Of a stretch of DNA of 9,044 nucleotides, positions 6,753-9,044 are shown piece by piece. The stretch is from NCBI GenBank assembly GCA_016926595.1, contig JAFGOG010000105.1:1-9044 (forward strand). Direction: 5' to 3'. Source of the stretch: Anaerolineae bacterium (GTDB taxonomy: Bacteria; Chloroflexota; Anaerolineae; JAAYZQ01). Position 1 is the stretch's first letter. Each line of letters begins with the position of its first letter. The notes under the pieces are model-generated. The model was not told where the DNA came from, made no database searches, and saw only the letters and a program-made list of their open reading frames with translations. The position numbers and the translations under genes were made by a program.

Positions 6753-7568
6753 TCACAACACCCTGAAATCGACCAGCTTGATGTCGGGCCGGCTCAACCT
6801 GTCCTTGATGCGCGGATCGACCAGCACTTGCAGGTCCTCCTCCCGCCAATCACCGCCATAGCCTGGGTGGGCCATCAGCTCGCTCGTCCAGCCGTCGCGC
6901 AGGCCGTCCAGCACCGCCAGCAAGTACTCAGGCGTGCGGTGGCCGGGCGTCGAAAAGTGCTGGATGAAGGTGTCGGGGCGTCGAATGCCGGCCCGGTCCA
7001 CCCGCTGGCGGTAGCGCTTGCCCATCCAGCCGATGAGCCAGGCCGGGAGCCCGTTCTGCCGAGCATAGATGTGCACCTGCTCCTCGAAATCATCGCCAAA
7101 AGGGGCGCGGATCGGCAGGCGGTACTCCTTGGCCAGGTCGAGCGTCACCCGGAAGCGGTCAGGCCGGATGTAGGAGATTGCGCAGTGGTTGTCGAGGTGG
7201 TCCGGCGGGCGGCCTACGTCGGTGATGAACCGCTCGATCTGCGCCCGCAGCTCAGCGCGAAGCTGCGCGGTCGTGCCCGGCCTAAAGCTCCGCAGGATCT
7301 GTCCATCGTTGAGGAAATGCCCGTCGGGGCCGGTCAGCGCCCGTACCTGCGCCACAGGCAGGACGGGCTGCCCGGCGTTTAACACCAGGTGCACCCCGGC
7401 CCCCAGCTCGGGATGGTTCTTCAGATAGGCAGCCGCCTGCGGCCAGGCCGGCATGTTGGTCATGCATGACGTGCTCGAGATGGCGCCTGCCTGGTGGCAG
7501 TCGATGATCCCGCGCACCACCCCCTCGTCGTTGCCGAAATCGTCGGCGTTGACGATCAACCGTTTCAT
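6753..7568 (-). CDS. ChbG/YdjC-family carbohydrate deacetylase
   Basis: The 271-residue protein begins MKRLIVNADDFG, the hallmark of the YdjC fold, with metal-ligand candidates D10, H60 (in GVHL) and H124/H128 (in HLDNH). A late block, ELMAHPGYG, matches the conserved C-terminal HPG region. Characterised members remove an acetyl group from chitobiose-type or related N-acetylated sugars in the cytoplasm with a divalent metal. The substrate here is unknown, so chbG is not used as a symbol; a hopanoid or glycolipid deacetylase role is also possible for this superfamily. The ATG overlaps the miaB stop in ATGA (7565-7568). A ribosome site GGAGG lies in the miaB 3' end (7579-7583), spaced a rather long 10 nt. 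The frame extends upstream into miaB, but the ADDFG-proximal Met is the only sensible start. Confidence 0.9.
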   Translation of the reverse strand: MKRLIVNADDFGNDEGVVRGIIDCHQAGAISSTSCMTNMPAWPQAAAYLKNHPELGAGVHLVLNAGQPVLPVAQVRALTGPDGHFLNDGQILRSFRPGTTAQLRAELRAQIERFITDVGRPPDHLDNHCAISYIRPDRFRVTLDLAKEYRLPIRAPFGDDFEEQVHIYARQNGLPAWLIGWMGKRYRQRVDRAGIRRPDTFIQHFSTPGHRTPEYLLAVLDGLRDGWTSELMAHPGYGGDWREEDLQVLVDPRIKDRLSRPDIKLVDFRVL

Positions 7569-8839
7569 GGCTGCACAACCTCCGCCTGCATGCTCCACGG
7601 CCCGGTCCAGGTGATGCGCGCCTGGACCAACTGCCCGGTCCAGTCTTCCTCGCCTACGGGAAAGAAAACCAGCTTGTTCGTCCGCGTCCGGCCCTGCCAC
7701 TTGCCGCGGCGCCGCGTCTCGACCAGGATCTCGACCGCCTGGCCCAGCAGCCTGGCGTTGATCTCGCTGGCGATTCGCTCCTGCAGCCGGTCCACAGCCT
7801 TGCGGCGGCGCTCCTTCTCCTCTGCCGGCACATCGTCGGGCAGCCGCTCGGCCGGGGTGCCGGGCCGGGGCGAGTAGGCGGCCACGTGGACCACGTCAAA
7901 ACGCAGCTCTTCCAGGAGGTGGTAGGTGGCCTCGAACTGGGCCTCGGTCTCGCCGGGAAAACCGACGATCACGTCGGTGGCCAGCCCAACGCCCGGCATC
8001 GCCGCCCGGATGCGGGCCACCAGGTCCCGGTAACCCGCCGCCGTGTACCCCCGTCCCATGCGGCGCAGGATGGCATCGTCGCCCGACTGGACCGGTATCT
8101 CGATATGCTCGCACACCTTTGGCAGGCGAGCTGCCGTTTCGATCAATCGATCGGACATCTCTGCCGGGTGGGAGGTGAGGAACCGGATCCGTTCCAGGCC
8201 CTCAACCTGGTGGACCGCTTCCAATAGATCGGCCAGGCCAAACGTATAAGAGTCCACGTTTTGGCCCAGGAGTGTGACCTCCTTAACGCCGCCCGCGACC
8301 AGGTCCTGTACTTCGGCCACGATCTCCTGCACAGGTCGGCCTATCTCCGGACCGCGGCGCAGGCGCACGATGCAGTAGGTGCACAGGTGGTTGCAGCCAT
8401 AGCTGATGGCGACGCCGACGGATTTTGGATTGTGGATTGTGGATTGTGGATTGTTGTCTCTCGACTCAAGATTTTGGATGAGTGCCTGCTGCCTGGCCAG
8501 GTCGATGACAGAATCGATGTCGGAGGGTTTGATGAAGGCGTCGATCCAGGGGTAGCGCTGTTGGAGGGCTGGGACGTCGTGCACAAAACAGCCCATCAAG
8601 GCCACGGTAGGTAGAGTCAACCGGCCCTGCGGCTTGAGCTTCAGGCCTCGCAGCGACGTAAGCCGGCCGACCACCTTGTCTTCGGCGCTCTGGCGTACCA
8701 CGCAAGTGTTAAGCAGGATTAGATCGGCGTCCTCAGGGCGGCCAGCCTCCTGGAAACCGAGCTTTTGCAGTTCCTCGGCGGCGCGCCGCGAGTCGGCAAA
8801 GTTCATCTGGCAGCCGATGGTCCACAGGTAGTAGCGCAT
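7565..8839 (-). CDS. miaB: tRNA-2-methylthio-N6-dimethylallyladenosine synthase MiaB
   Basis: This radical-SAM methylthiotransferase adds a methylthio group to i6A37 in tRNAs reading UNN codons. The 424 residues contain a UPF0004 domain (about 1-115) with auxiliary Fe-S cysteines C10, C46 and C84, a radical-SAM domain (about 145-320) with C149, C153 and C156 in CNHLCTYC, and a C-terminal TRAM RNA-binding domain (about 360-424, RTRTNKLVFF...TGPWSM). The sequence after the cluster, IVRLRRG, departs from the commoner IVPYxRG. MiaB is preferred over MtaB or RimO from the N-terminus TIGCQMN and the NTCVVRQSAEDK block. The linker at 129-140 is coded by heptad repeats. The ATG shares one base with the stop of the upstream dehydrogenase (TAATG), and its TGA overlaps the ChbG-like start. 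Confidence 0.94.
   Translation of the reverse strand: MRYYLWTIGCQMNFADSRRAAEELQKLGFQEAGRPEDADLILLNTCVVRQSAEDKVVGRLTSLRGLKLKPQGRLTLPTVALMGCFVHDVPALQQRYPWIDAFIKPSDIDSVIDLARQQALIQNLESRDNNPQSTIHNPKSVGVAISYGCNHLCTYCIVRLRRGPEIGRPVQEIVAEVQDLVAGGVKEVTLLGQNVDSYTFGLADLLEAVHQVEGLERIRFLTSHPAEMSDRLIETAARLPKVCEHIEIPVQSGDDAILRRMGRGYTAAGYRDLVARIRAAMPGVGLATDVIVGFPGETEAQFEATYHLLEELRFDVVHVAAYSPRPGTPAERLPDDVPAEEKERRRKAVDRLQERIASEINARLLGQAVEILVETRRRGKWQGRTRTNKLVFFPVGEEDWTGQLVQARITWTGPWSMQAEVVQP
8421..8479. repeat. Heptad repeat cluster with 10-bp direct repeats inside miaB
   Basis: TGTGGAT occurs three times in a row (8431-8451), preceded by the near-copy TTTGGAT (8424-8430). The 10-mer GATTTTGGAT occurs at 8421-8430 and again at 8470-8479, 49 bases apart, on either side of the heptads. 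On the coding strand the cluster reads as NNPQSTIHNPKS in the variable linker between the UPF0004 and radical-SAM domains. The composition is AT-richer than the gene around it. It looks like a dispersed short-sequence repeat tolerated in frame. Confidence 0.8.
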
Positions 8840-9044
8840 TACAGCCTGCGCAGGATCTCGCGGGCGGCGATCATGCCCGATGCAGACGCCTGCACCAACC
8901 CCCTGGTTACGCCCGCGCCGTCGCCGGCGGCGAACAGGCTGTGCACCTCTGTTTCCAGATCGCGGGTCAGCTTCAGACGGGATGAGTAGAACTTGGCTTC
9001 CACACCGTAGAGCAGGGTGTGGCGCGAGGCGACGCCGGGCGCCA
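8839..9044 (-). CDS. FAD-dependent dehydrogenase (COG2509-like), C-terminal fragment
   Basis: Reading leftward from the window edge to the TAA at 8839-8841 gives 67 residues with no interruption. They contain YGVEAKFYSSRLKLT, then LFAAGDGAGVTRGLVQASAS and a helix ending in EILRRL. The AAGDGAGVTRG block is the FAD-binding C-terminal signature of the flavoprotein group COG2509, uncharacterised NAD(P)/FAD oxidoreductases related to GidA/thioredoxin-reductase-type folds. The N-terminal dinucleotide-binding domain lies beyond base 9044. Its stop shares a base with the miaB start, placing it upstream in the same operon; the operon promoter is not in the window. Physiological substrate unknown. Confidence 0.82.
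   Translation of the reverse strand, partial: APGVASRHTLLYGVEAKFYSSRLKLTRDLETEVHSLFAAGDGAGVTRGLVQASASGMIAAREILRRL

Noticed and set aside
6508..6849. Upstream extension of the queA frame through DUF2905 into the ChbG-like gene
   Set aside because: The QueA N-terminus is MKTGDFDYYLPP at 6507; the added residues are low-complexity and overlap a convincing DUF2905 gene.
7569..7700. Upstream extension of the ChbG-like frame into miaB
   Set aside because: The family begins at the Met just before NADDFG; the extension overlaps the conserved TRAM domain coding sequence of miaB.
8421..8479. CRISPR-like array
   Set aside because: Units are seven bases with no spacers and lie inside a coding frame; this is a tandem short repeat.
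8845..8854. Ten-base palindrome CCTGCGCAGG just upstream of the miaB start
   Set aside because: It codes the last residues of the dehydrogenase and such short GC palindromes are frequent in this DNA; no evidence for an operator.
1..9044. A previously undescribed defence, mobile or biosynthetic system
   Set aside because: All genes belong to recognised families, none is a nuclease, transposase, toxin or assembly-line enzyme, and no gene-free stretch is long enough to hide one.

Overview
The window reads as chromosomal DNA of a GC-rich bacterium. The best guess is a member of Chloroflexota (Anaerolineae/Caldilineae-like), or a metagenome-assembled relative. This rests on the MiaB protein, whose residues (TIGCQMN, QSAEDK, RTRTNKLVFF, TGPWSM) match what I remember of Chloroflexus/Roseiflexus-type MiaB. 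A big YfhO-like membrane protein, an ABC1 kinase, and short repeats lying inside genes are also in keeping with that group. This assignment is inference, not a search result.

Layout. Plus strand: (1) the 3' part of a large polytopic YfhO-family membrane protein (1-1890), closed by an intrinsic terminator whose loop is the stop codon. (2) A near-consensus sigma-70 promoter that shares bases with that terminator's T-tract, driving an MFS exporter (1969-3237) and a YbaK-type aminoacyl-tRNA deacylase (3244-3717). (3) A perfect 18-bp hairpin directly after the ybaK stop, then an ABC1/UbiB-type kinase (3768-5447). Minus strand, converging on ubiB with a 16-nt gap: a tightly packed operon transcribed right to left. 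Its order is FAD-dependent dehydrogenase (C-terminus only, 8839-9044), miaB (7565-8839), a ChbG/YdjC deacetylase (6753-7568), a DUF2905 two-helix membrane protein (6510-6743) and queA (5464-6507). Junctions are a 1-nt overlap, a 4-nt overlap, a 9-nt gap and a 2-nt gap, so translational coupling is likely throughout.

How the genes relate. Three products act on tRNA: MiaB (ms2i6A37), QueA (queuosine) and the YbaK-like deacylase (clearing mischarged tRNA). ChbG and the YfhO-like protein point to cell-envelope or glycan work. The MFS protein and the ABC1 kinase are membrane-linked with no firm substrate. No tRNA, rRNA, CRISPR array, transposase or phage gene is visible, and no intergenic stretch exceeds about 80 bases.

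Most notable. No new multigene system is evident. The less ordinary signals are two short repeat-derived inserts read in frame inside conserved genes (heptads in the miaB linker, a palindrome in a loop of the YfhO-like protein), the overlapping terminator/promoter at 1879-1932, and hairpins placed on or against the stop codon at the ends of three plus-strand genes.
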